Below are positions 6,205-13,899 of a stretch of DNA of 29,741 nucleotides, piece after piece; position 1 is the first letter of the stretch; the number at the start of each line of letters is the position of its first letter. Source of the stretch: SHZI01 sp032122615. Lineage in GTDB: Bacteria > Pseudomonadota > Gammaproteobacteria > Steroidobacterales > GCA-2729495. The stretch spans positions 1 to 29,741 of the forward strand of contig JAQBGF010000032.1 of NCBI GenBank assembly GCA_032122615.1, in the 5' to 3' direction. Made by a program: the position numbers and the translations under genes. Under the pieces are notes generated by a model. That model was not told the origin of the DNA. It saw nothing but the letters and a program-made list of their open reading frames with translations, and made no database searches.

Positions 6205-7293
6205 ATGGATCTGGAACAACTGCGTAACCAGCTGTCTGCGATCGACCGGCAGATCCTGGAGCTTGTTGCAGAGCGGCAGCGATTGTCGGGCGATATCGGC
6301 GCCTTCAAGCAGGCCACGGGCCGGCCTACCCGCGACTTCGTGCGGGAAAAGCAGGTCCTGGACCGGGCGCGCACACTCGCGGCCAGCCTTGGCATTTCGC
6401 CGGGTCTGGCGGAGGCGCTGCTGAGCCTCCTGATCCGTTCGTCGCTCGCCAACCAGGAACAGGCCCGTGTTCGCGCAGAAGGCCAGGGCTCCGGGAAGCC
6501 GGCACTGGTGATAGGTGGCAGCGGCAAGATGGGCCGCTGGTTCACCGAGTTTCTGCACTCGCAGGGCTTCAATGTCACGGTGGCTGACCCGACGGGTCCG
6601 GTTCCGGGCTTCCAACACGTCGCGGACTGGCGTGAGACGCCGGACGAGTTCGCCGTAACGGTCGTTTCGGCGCCGATCGCGCTGACCGGCAGTATTCTCC
6701 GCGACCTCGGGGCCCGTAAGCGTTCCGGACTGATATTCGACATCAGTTCGCTCAAGTCGCCCTTTATCGCCGACCTGAAGGACCTCTGTAGCCAGGGACT
6801 GCACGCGACGTCCGTTCACCCCATGTTTGGCCCTGACACCGAGCTGCTGTCGGGGCGCCACGTGCTCTTTCTCGATGCGGGCTGTTCGGTGGCGACCACG
6901 GATGCCATACAGCTGTTTGCATCGACGATGGCCGCCCAGATCCGGATGGACATCGAGGAGCACGACCGGCTGATCGCCTACGTGCTGGGGCTCTCTCACG
7001 CGTTGAACATTGCCTTCTTCACGGCACTTGCCGACAGCGGTGAGACGGTACCCAAGCTGGCTGACATTTCGAGTACCACCTTTGATGCCCAGCTGCAGAT
7101 CGCGGGCCGCGTCGCCCTGGAAAATCCGAACATGTACTTCGCCATACAGGCGGAGAACCCCTTCGGGCTGGCGGCTCTTGAGGAATTGCAGCGGGCAGTT
7201 ACCCGCATTGCCGACATCGTCCGTACGGGCGACGAGCCTGGTTTCCTGCGGTTGATGGAGCAGGGGCGCAGTTATCTGGCGAGCCGCCTCTAG
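6205..7293 (+). CDS. tyrA: Fused chorismate mutase / prephenate dehydrogenase (T-protein)
   Basis: The protein converts chorismate to prephenate and then to 4-hydroxyphenylpyruvate for tyrosine synthesis. Residues 1-85 are an AroQ-type chorismate mutase (LEQLRNQLSAIDRQILELVA, with Arg and Lys residues at active-site positions). Residues about 98 onward are the NAD-binding dehydrogenase with GGSGKMG (104-110) and HPMFGPD (205-211), followed by the helical part (LSHALNIAFFTAL, NPFGLAALEELQRAV). The length of 362 residues is close to E. coli TyrA. I chose ATG 6205 because it puts LEQLRNQL where the family begins; ATG 6172 and TTG 6151 are in frame upstream, and none has a clear Shine-Dalgarno. 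It is inserted on the opposite strand between btuC and btuD and converges on btuC with a 20-base gap. Confidence 0.9.
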   Translation: MDLEQLRNQLSAIDRQILELVAERQRLSGDIGAFKQATGRPTRDFVREKQVLDRARTLAASLGISPGLAEALLSLLIRSSLANQEQARVRAEGQGSGKPALVIGGSGKMGRWFTEFLHSQGFNVTVADPTGPVPGFQHVADWRETPDEFAVTVVSAPIALTGSILRDLGARKRSGLIFDISSLKSPFIADLKDLCSQGLHATSVHPMFGPDTELLSGRHVLFLDAGCSVATTDAIQLFASTMAAQIRMDIEEHDRLIAYVLGLSHALNIAFFTALADSGETVPKLADISSTTFDAQLQIAGRVALENPNMYFAIQAENPFGLAALEELQRAVTRIADIVRTGDEPGFLRLMEQGRSYLASRL

Positions 7294-7313
7294 TCGCCAG
7301 AGTCAGACACTGG

Positions 7314-8327
7314 CTAGCCGCCGCTACGCAGGCTTCGACGCAGGAGATACAGGAACGCCGGCACGCCAACCATGGCGGTTATGGCGCCCACCGGCAGCTG
7401 GCGTGGCGCCATGAGCGTGCGCGCCAGCGTATCGGCCAGCACCAACAGCGTGCCGCCGGCGAGTGCCGAACACGGAATCACGACCCGGTGATCGCTACCC
7501 CCGGCAAGCCGCACGAAATGTGGCACGATCAAGCCGACGAAGCCCACCACGCCGGCTGTGGTTACGGCCACCGATGTGAGCAGTGCGCCGAGCGCGTAAA
7601 TCGCAACCCGTACGCGGCCCACTTCTACGCCGAGCAGGGCTGCCTGCCAGTCGCCAGTGCCAAGGACATTCAGCGTACGCGCGAGCAGCAGGCCCGCGAT
7701 CGCACCCGCGGTGGCCACCATCAGGATGGGTGCCGGACGTTCGGCGAAGGAAAAGTCGCCCATCAGCCAGAACAGCAGGCCACGCAGATTCGCTTCCGGG
7801 CTGATCGCCAGCAGCAGGCTGACAGCGGCACTCCAGCCCGAAGCGACCACGATGCCGGTGAGCAACAGGCGGCTCGAGTCGCTACTGCCGTTGTAGCCGC
7901 GACCGTCGTGCCAGGCGCCGCCACTGCGTGCCAGGGCAAAGACGAGCAGCGTACTCAGCAAGGCCCCGGCAAATGCCGCGGCGTCGACGATCAGCCCGAT
8001 ATGACCCAGGAGCATCGCGCCGAGTGCCGCCACGGCAGCTCCACCTGAGGTGCCGAGAACGTACGGGTCGGCGAGCGGATTGCGCAGCAGAACCTGCATC
8101 AACGCGCCGGCGAGAGCCAGCGCGGCGCCGGTGCCGAATGCCGCCAGGGCTCGTGGCAGGCGCAGCCGGAGCAGGATATCCGCCTCCAAAGGGTCGATAC
8201 TGCCGGCGAGAAGTGCGCGCAGCGTACCTGGACCCGCAGGGCCGCTGCCGGTGCCGAGCGCAAGCAGCAGCGATGCGACGCTGAGTACGACGAGAATTAC
8301 CAGTAGTCGACGGGGCGCTATTTGCAT
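7314..8327 (-). CDS. btuC: Vitamin B12 ABC transporter permease (FecCD family)
   Basis: This 337-residue, highly hydrophobic protein carries FecCD permease motifs: LRLPRALAAFGTGAALALAG, LLRNPLADPYVLGTSGGA, LLLTGIVVASGW, FWLMGDFS, GFVGLIVPHFVRL (the coupling region contacting the ATPase) and PRQLPVGAITAMVGVPAFLYLL at the end. About ten membrane helices are expected. In a B12 cluster it is the BtuC partner of BtuD and BtuF; siderophore permeases look similar. A short polar insert (GGAWHDGRGYNGSSDSS) in a loop is a local peculiarity. ATG 8327 begins just before the divergent rppH. btuC and btuD normally adjoin, but here tyrA and a regulatory block intervene. Confidence 0.88.
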   Translation of the reverse strand: MQIAPRRLLVILVVLSVASLLLALGTGSGPAGPGTLRALLAGSIDPLEADILLRLRLPRALAAFGTGAALALAGALMQVLLRNPLADPYVLGTSGGAAVAALGAMLLGHIGLIVDAAAFAGALLSTLLVFALARSGGAWHDGRGYNGSSDSSRLLLTGIVVASGWSAAVSLLLAISPEANLRGLLFWLMGDFSFAERPAPILMVATAGAIAGLLLARTLNVLGTGDWQAALLGVEVGRVRVAIYALGALLTSVAVTTAGVVGFVGLIVPHFVRLAGGSDHRVVIPCSALAGGTLLVLADTLARTLMAPRQLPVGAITAMVGVPAFLYLLRRSLRSGG

Positions 8328-8449
8328 TACCTGTGGCGAGAGCAGCCAGCCGGGTCGGCGGAGTGCCGGAAGTGTACTGGATGGTTCAATCCAACCGTGA
8401 CACAGGCGCAGCCGCTATGAAAGAATTTGGCCGCAATCAGAGGTGGTGC

Positions 8450-8980
8450 GTGGATCAGATTGACGTAGAAGGTTTTCGCGCGAACGTTGGCATTATTTTG
8501 TGCGACCGTCGTGGTCTGGTGCTGGTGGGTGGCCGTGTGGGCCAGGACGCCTGGCAGTTTCCCCAGGGCGGTATTCGCCGCAAGGAATCCCCGGAGCAGG
8601 CCATGTACCGCGAGCTTGAGGAGGAGATCGGCCTCCACCCGGAGGATGTTGCCGTTCTCGGCTGTACGGCGGATTGGCTCCGGTATCGGCTTCCTCCGCA
8701 GTACGTCCGGAAGAGAATGCGCCCCCTTTGCATCGGCCAGAAGCAGCGTTGGTTTCTGCTTCGAATGTTGACCGCCGAGAGCCGCTTGCAGCTGGATACG
8801 ACCCCGACACCTGAATTTGACCGCTGGCGCTGGGTCGATTTCTGGCAACCGTTGAGCGACGTGATTTACTTCAAGCGCGAGGTCTACCGGCAGGCCCTCG
8901 AGCAACTCGGGCCAATCGCCTTCCCGGACGGGTTGCCACCGAAGCCCGATACCGGAGCCAGTGGCGATCCCGGTGGTTGA
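8450..8980 (+). CDS. rppH: RNA pyrophosphohydrolase
   Basis: RppH removes pyrophosphate from the 5' end of mRNA and so triggers RNase E decay. The 176-residue product has the Nudix box GGIRRKESPEQAMYRELEEE (from residue 40), FRANVGIILCDR at the start, CIGQKQRWFLL and TPEFDRWRWVDFWQP, all matching E. coli RppH. I chose GTG 8450 because AGAGGTGG lies just upstream and the family begins at this point; the in-frame ATG at 8417 and the start at 8333 would add an extension that E. coli RppH lacks. The end overlaps ppx by 20 bases, implying one transcript and possible translational coupling. The 122 bases to btuC are a divergent promoter region with no strong promoter that I can identify. Confidence 0.93.
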   Translation: MDQIDVEGFRANVGIILCDRRGLVLVGGRVGQDAWQFPQGGIRRKESPEQAMYRELEEEIGLHPEDVAVLGCTADWLRYRLPPQYVRKRMRPLCIGQKQRWFLLRMLTAESRLQLDTTPTPEFDRWRWVDFWQPLSDVIYFKREVYRQALEQLGPIAFPDGLPPKPDTGASGDPGG

Positions 8981-10502
8981 CAGCCGGCGGCGCACGCCGA
9001 AGCCCGAACATGACGTTCTGGCCGCCGTGGATCTCGGTTCGAACAGCTTCCACATGGTGGTGGCCCGATTTGGTCACGGCCAGCTCACCGTCATTGACCG
9101 GCTGCGCGAAATGGTCCGTCTCGCCTCGGGCCTCGATGCCCGGGGCCACCTCACTGAGGTCAGCCAGTCGCGCGCCCTTGCTACGCTCCAGCGCTTTGGT
9201 GAGCGACTGCGCGACATGCAGGCTGGCGGGGTGCGAGTGGTCGCCACCAATACGCTGCGCAATGCCAGGTCGACCGGACGCTTTCTCCAGCGTGCTGCCA
9301 AAGCGCTGGGCCACCCGGTAGAGATTATTTCCGGCATCGAGGAGGCGCGGCTTGTGTACCTGGGGGCCAGCCATAATCTGCCGGCCGTTGATGGTCCACG
9401 ACTGGTAGTTGATATCGGGGGAGGCAGTACGGAGATCATTGCCGGCAAGGGTCTCGTGCCGTCCACAATGGAGAGCCTCGCGATCGGTTGCGTGTCCGTC
9501 AGCGAGCGGTGCTTTCCTGAGGGACGGCTCTCGGCGAAAAACTTCGACAAGGCCCGTCTGCAGATTCGCCTTGAAATGGAGCCCGTGCGCTCCCAGTTCC
9601 GCAAGGTGGCGCCGGCCCAGGTGGCGGGAACATCTGGCAGCATCAGGGCCGCCCACGCGGTGCTGTCAGCGCTGAATCGGACGACGGAGGGCGTCACGGT
9701 CGACGGCCTCGAGTATCTGATCGAGCAAATGGTCGTTGCCGGCCGCATTGGTGATCTGCATCTTCCGGAACTATCCGATGACCGGGCCGAGGTATTTCCC
9801 GGCGGCGTGGCCATACTTGTCGAGGTGATGCGGGCTCTGGCACTCGAGAGCATGACAGTTGCCGACGGTGCCCTTCGCGAGGGCATCCTCTACGACATGA
9901 TCGGTAGACTCACGGACGAGGATGCCCGGGTGCGCACCGTGCGCGCCATGGTGGCGCGCTATCAGGTAGATCTTTCACAGGCCGAGCGTGTCGAGGCCAC
10001 CGCACTGAATCTCTTCTCCCAGGCTCGCGCAGATTGGAATCTGGCCGACAACCAGAAGCTCCTGCTGTCTTCGGCAGCTCGCCTGCACGAACTCGGGCTC
10101 GACATTGCTCACGCTCACTATCACCGGCATGGAGCCTACGTTCTGGCAAACGCCGACATGCCGGGTTTTCCGCGCGAGGAGCAGCAGATCCTGGCGTGTC
10201 TCGTGCTTGCTCATCGGCGCAAGTTCGAGCGGAGTGCATTCAATGATTTGCCTGCGCCGTCTCAGCGGCCTGCGCTGCGACTGGCAATCCTGTTGCGCCT
10301 TGCAGCGCTGGTGCACCGGAGCCGGACTGGCGGTGCTACGCCGGAGCTCGGACTTCGCGTTCAGGGCCGTACCCTGCGCCTGCAAGTGCCAGCGACCTGG
10401 TTGCAGGGCAATCCCCTGACCCTGGCGAATCTGGAGCGGGAGCGGGAATTTCTGGACGATGCCGACTACACGCTGATCATCCAGCGCCGGACAGCTATGT
10501 AG
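8961..10502 (+). CDS. ppx: Exopolyphosphatase (Ppx/GppA family)
   Basis: Ppx releases orthophosphate from the ends of polyphosphate. The 513-residue length fits. The ASKHA-type phosphate-binding loops are present, DLGSNSFHMVV (24-34) and DIGGGSTE (151-158), with the catalytic Glu region SGIEEARLVYLG between them. A C-terminal HD-like helical part follows (AARLHELGLDIAHAHYHRHG, LACLVLAHRR). The 513-residue two-part form is Ppx rather than GppA. GTG 8961 has GGAG three bases upstream, a short spacing, and lies inside rppH. The TAG stop is formed by the GTAG end of a REP-like repeat. The convergent neighbour is ppk1, which makes the polymer that Ppx degrades. Confidence 0.93.
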   Translation: MAIPVVDSRRRTPKPEHDVLAAVDLGSNSFHMVVARFGHGQLTVIDRLREMVRLASGLDARGHLTEVSQSRALATLQRFGERLRDMQAGGVRVVATNTLRNARSTGRFLQRAAKALGHPVEIISGIEEARLVYLGASHNLPAVDGPRLVVDIGGGSTEIIAGKGLVPSTMESLAIGCVSVSERCFPEGRLSAKNFDKARLQIRLEMEPVRSQFRKVAPAQVAGTSGSIRAAHAVLSALNRTTEGVTVDGLEYLIEQMVVAGRIGDLHLPELSDDRAEVFPGGVAILVEVMRALALESMTVADGALREGILYDMIGRLTDEDARVRTVRAMVARYQVDLSQAERVEATALNLFSQARADWNLADNQKLLLSSAARLHELGLDIAHAHYHRHGAYVLANADMPGFPREEQQILACLVLAHRRKFERSAFNDLPAPSQRPALRLAILLRLAALVHRSRTGGATPELGLRVQGRTLRLQVPATWLQGNPLTLANLEREREFLDDADYTLIIQRRTAM

Positions 10503-10563
10503 GAGCGCCTTTAGGCGCGACCCGATTCGAACCAGTACTTATCGCGCCTGAAGGCGCTCCTAC
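10499..10563. repeat. REP-like inverted pair between ppx and ppk1
   Basis: The left arm (10499-10522) begins GTAGGAGCGCC and the right arm (10542-10563) is its inverted copy ending GGCGCTCCTAC. Each arm is a hairpin, GCGCC-TTTA-GGCGC on the left and GCGCC-TGAA-GGCGC on the right. The family consensus shared with 1656-1818 is GTAGGAGCGSC, a short loop, then GSCGCGACC. It supplies the ppx stop codon and probably ends transcription from both sides. The adjoining CGCGGGCTACG (10563-10573) also occurs at 1772-1782. Confidence 0.85.
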
Positions 10564-10568
10564 GCGGG

Positions 10569-12644
10569 CTACGCCTCGGCCAGATTCCGGAGGAGCTGTG
10601 TCTGGGATGAGAGTGGCTCGTCGCCGGGTGCTGGCCTGACCAGACGAAACGTGCCGTTCGCCTGCAATTCCCATGCCTGGCAGTTGTCCGACAGGGACAG
10701 GTCAAGATCTGCAATAACCCTTGCCTTGAGGTTCTCGCTGTGCACAGGGAAGCACACCTCCACGCGCCGGAAGAAGTTGCGATCCATCCAGTCGGCACTC
10801 GAACAAAAGATATGCTCGTCGCCGTTGGCGTGAAAGTAGTACACGCGTGAATGCTCCAGAAAGCGCCCAACGATCGAACGAACGCGGATGTTTTCTGACA
10901 CGCCGGGTATCCCCGGGCGCAGGCAGCAAATGCCACGGACGACCAGGTCCACCATTACGCCCGCGCAGGACGCCCGGTACAGCGCACGGATTACCTCCGG
11001 TTCAACCAGAGCGTTCAGTTTCGCGATGATGTGGCCGGCGCCGCCGGCATCGACGTTACGGATTTCCTGGTCGATGTGTTCGAGAATCCGCTCGTGCAGG
11101 TTGAATGGCGCTTGATACAGACGCCGAAGCGGCGGCGTCTGCATCAGGCTCGTGAGTTGCAGGAACACGTGGTGGACGTCTTCACCAAGAGCCTCGTCGG
11201 CCGACAGTAGGCTGTAATCGGTGTAAAGACGGGCCGTGCCGGTATGGTAATTCCCGGTTCCGAGGTGCACGTATCGGCGCAGGCGTCCGCCCTCGCGACG
11301 CACAACCAGGGCCATCTTGCAGTGGGTCTTGAAACCAACCACGCCGTATACGACGTGCGCGCCAGCCTCCTGCAGGCGGTTTGCCAGCTGGATATTCGCG
11401 GCTTCGTCGAAGCGCGCTCGCAACTCGATGCTGACCGTCACTTCCTTGCCCGCCAACGCGGCACGCATTAACGAGTCGACTATGGGCGAATCGGCTCCGG
11501 TCCTGTACAGCGTGATTTTCAGGGCCCGTACATCCGGATCCTGGGCCGCCCTGCCGACAAAATCGATGACCGGGCCGAATGATTCGTACGGGTGGTGTAG
11601 CAGGATATCCCGCTCAGCGATGGCGGCGAACAGGTTTTCGGCGCCGGCAACAGCCTTCTGCTGACCGGGAGTGAATGGCAATTCACGCAGGTCATCGCGG
11701 CTGGTCAGGTTGTACACAGCCATCAAGCGATTGAGGTTTACCGGGCCGTCGACGGGGTAGAGATCAGCGCGGTCGAGTTCGAACATCTCCAGCAGGTAGT
11801 CCATGTCTTCGGCCGGGCAGTCGTGGGCGACCTCCAGGCGCACGGCCTCACCATAGCGTGCCGAGATGAGCTCTCCTTCAACGGCGCGCATCAGATCGTC
11901 TACTTCCTCCGTTTCGACGTAGAGGTCACTGTTGCGGGTCACCCGGAACTGGTAGCAACCCTGGATTTCCATGCCAGTGAACAGTTCGTCCACGAAGGCA
12001 TGGATGACGGAGGAGAGGAAGACAAAGTCGTTAGGACCGGTATCCGGCAGCGTGGGATCAAGACGGATGAGTCTTGGCAGCGAGCGGGGCGCCTGCACGA
12101 TGGCTCGTTGCACCGGGCGGCCGAAGGCGTGCATGCCCTTCAGGTCCAGGATGAAGTTCAGGCTCTTGTTCAGGATCTTCGGGAACGGGCGCGCGGGATC
12201 TAAGGAGATGGGGCTCAGCACGGGCTCGATTTCGCGATGGAAGTAGTCGCGCAGCCAGTCCCGATGCGCCGGCCGCCAACGTGTCCGACGCACGAAGCGG
12301 ATAGCTTCATTTTCCAGCGCGGGTATCAGGTCCTCATTAAGCAGGCGGTACTGTTCGTCCACCAGCGCGTGTGCGCGCTCCCGGATGTCGGCAAGCGCCT
12401 GCCTGGCAGTGAGCATATCGGGGCCCTGGGGAGGCAGGCCGAGATCCTGCCGCTGACGCAGGCCGCTGACACGGATTTCGAAAAACTCATCGAGATTTGT
12501 GGAAACGATGCAGAGGAACTTCAGTCGCTCGAGAAGCGGGATGGAAGTGTCCTTGGCCTGATACAGAACCCGCCGATTGAACTCGAGCGCACTGAGTTCC
12601 CGATTGATGAAGTAGTCGGGAATTTTGAAATTTGGGGTATCCAA
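10569..12644 (-). CDS. ppk1: Polyphosphate kinase 1
   Basis: PPK1 builds polyphosphate reversibly from ATP. From TTG 12644 the product is 691 residues, matching the roughly 690 of E. coli PPK1. Domains in order are: N (FINRELSALEFNRRVLYQAK, then STNLDEFFEIRVSGL), H, C1 with HLGTGNYHTGTARLYTDY containing the histidine that is phosphorylated, and C2 with HSRVYYFHANGDEHIFCSSADWMDRNFFRR. The frame is open much further upstream, to 13211, but that part overlaps anmK in another frame and is not PPK-like. The TTG is the first start preceding the family's N-terminus; its ribosome site is weak. A possible extended -10, TGTTATAGT (12671-12679 on the minus strand), lies about 27 bases upstream of the start. 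It converges on ppx. Confidence 0.93.
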   Translation of the reverse strand: MDTPNFKIPDYFINRELSALEFNRRVLYQAKDTSIPLLERLKFLCIVSTNLDEFFEIRVSGLRQRQDLGLPPQGPDMLTARQALADIRERAHALVDEQYRLLNEDLIPALENEAIRFVRRTRWRPAHRDWLRDYFHREIEPVLSPISLDPARPFPKILNKSLNFILDLKGMHAFGRPVQRAIVQAPRSLPRLIRLDPTLPDTGPNDFVFLSSVIHAFVDELFTGMEIQGCYQFRVTRNSDLYVETEEVDDLMRAVEGELISARYGEAVRLEVAHDCPAEDMDYLLEMFELDRADLYPVDGPVNLNRLMAVYNLTSRDDLRELPFTPGQQKAVAGAENLFAAIAERDILLHHPYESFGPVIDFVGRAAQDPDVRALKITLYRTGADSPIVDSLMRAALAGKEVTVSIELRARFDEAANIQLANRLQEAGAHVVYGVVGFKTHCKMALVVRREGGRLRRYVHLGTGNYHTGTARLYTDYSLLSADEALGEDVHHVFLQLTSLMQTPPLRRLYQAPFNLHERILEHIDQEIRNVDAGGAGHIIAKLNALVEPEVIRALYRASCAGVMVDLVVRGICCLRPGIPGVSENIRVRSIVGRFLEHSRVYYFHANGDEHIFCSSADWMDRNFFRRVEVCFPVHSENLKARVIADLDLSLSDNCQAWELQANGTFRLVRPAPGDEPLSSQTQLLRNLAEA

Positions 12645-12756
12645 GGCGAGTAATCCGCTGAGCCGGAAAAAACTATAACAGCCGCGGGATTCCGGCGCGT
12701 TGCGGGCGTCACACTTGGCGGATCGCCGCAGCCCGGCAAAGCTGGTAAATGGCCCG

Positions 12757-13875
12757 TTACGGCCCTGCGGGCGGGAGGTAGACGCCACCCATCGACAGCC
12801 GCGCTGTGGCGCCCGTAACTTCCGGTGCATTGGTCGGGCGTGCTGCCAGCCGTTCCCGGGCGAACCACGCGAAAGCCGCGGCTTCGACCAGTTCGGGGGG
12901 GATACCCCAGTCTGTAGTGGTATGAACAACGCAGCCGGGCAATTGGCGCCGCAGGCGGCCCAGCAGATCGTCGTTGTAGGCGCCGCCGCCGCAAACGGCG
13001 AGCCCCGCAGCACCAGCCAGCGCCGATGCAATGGTGGCCGCCGTGAGTTCCGCGAGAGTGGCCTGCATATCCTCGGGAGCGATCCGGATTTTGCTGCCGG
13101 ATCCGATCCGGCAGTGTATCCAGGCCGGGTTGAAGTAGTCGACGCCGGTGCTCTTCGGCGGGAGTCGGCCGAAGTAGTCGTCGGCGAGCAATTTTGCGAG
13201 TAGAGCTTCATTCACACGACCGCTGGCGGCGAAGCGGCCACCCGTGTCGAATGCACAGCCCGTGTGCTCGGTGCACCAGGCGTCCAGCAGGGTATTCCCG
13301 GGGCCGGTATCGTAAGCGATCAATGGCGCTCCGGGATTCAGCAGGGTCACGTTCGCTATCCCGCCAATGTTGACGACAGCTCTCGCCTCCGTTGGAACAG
13401 TGAACGCATACCGGTGGAAGGCTGGCACGAGCGGCGCGCCCTGGCCGCCCAGTGCCACATCTCCGCGCCGGAAATCACCTACAACGGTGAGCCCGGTGCG
13501 CGCGGCAATCAGTGCGGGATCGCCAAGCTGGACGGTTGTGCGTGCCGGTCCGTCGGGGGCATGGAACACGGTTTGTCCGTGGCTCCCGATGGCCCGGATG
13601 GATTGCCGGTCAATCGCGACGTCCGCCAATACGTGGCGCGCCGCTGCCGCGAATTCCTCCGCAATGCGGACGTCGAGTCCGGCGAGTTCGGGAAGCGTTC
13701 CCCCCGCCGGATCGCGCGTGACGCGGCCGAGCAATGCCCGCAGGTCGGCGGGGTAGTCCCGGTGATGGTGAGCATGAATGGCGCAGCGCTGGTCCGGGAA
13801 CCCAACGAGGACGGCGTCAATGCCGTCCATGCTGGTCCCGGACATGAGACCGATGTAGAGGTCCGTGTTCGTCAG
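12757..13875 (-). CDS. anmK: Anhydro-N-acetylmuramic acid kinase, apparent CTG start
   Basis: AnmK phosphorylates and opens 1,6-anhydroMurNAc to MurNAc-6-phosphate in cell-wall recycling. The motifs present are YIGLMSGTSMDGID (ATP site), GSHGQTVFHAP, LGDPALIAARTGLTVVGDFR, VNIGGIANVT, YDTGPGNTLLDAWC and VCGGGAYN. The first ATG in frame (13845) begins inside the ATP-binding strand and would delete YIGL. The only start-like codon between the upstream gene's stop and that strand is CTG 13875, which gives 372 residues against 369 in E. coli; no in-frame ATG, GTG or TTG exists there. It follows the M23 gene by 24 bases in the same frame, so it is cotranscribed and possibly reached by translational coupling. 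Confidence 0.9.
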   Translation of the reverse strand: MTNTDLYIGLMSGTSMDGIDAVLVGFPDQRCAIHAHHHRDYPADLRALLGRVTRDPAGGTLPELAGLDVRIAEEFAAAARHVLADVAIDRQSIRAIGSHGQTVFHAPDGPARTTVQLGDPALIAARTGLTVVGDFRRGDVALGGQGAPLVPAFHRYAFTVPTEARAVVNIGGIANVTLLNPGAPLIAYDTGPGNTLLDAWCTEHTGCAFDTGGRFAASGRVNEALLAKLLADDYFGRLPPKSTGVDYFNPAWIHCRIGSGSKIRIAPEDMQATLAELTAATIASALAGAAGLAVCGGGAYNDDLLGRLRRQLPGCVVHTTTDWGIPPELVEAAAFAWFARERLAARPTNAPEVTGATARLSMGGVYLPPAGP

Positions 13876-13899
13876 CGAATGGGCCTGATGGCTAGCCGA

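Noticed and set aside
7296..7316. Small dyad GCCAG/CTGGC between tyrA and btuC as a terminator
   Set aside because: The stem is only five base pairs with a nine-base loop and no T-run; too weak to call.
12645..13211. N-terminal extension of ppk1 to 13211
   Set aside because: It overlaps anmK in another frame, lacks PPK similarity, and the family length fits the TTG at 12644.
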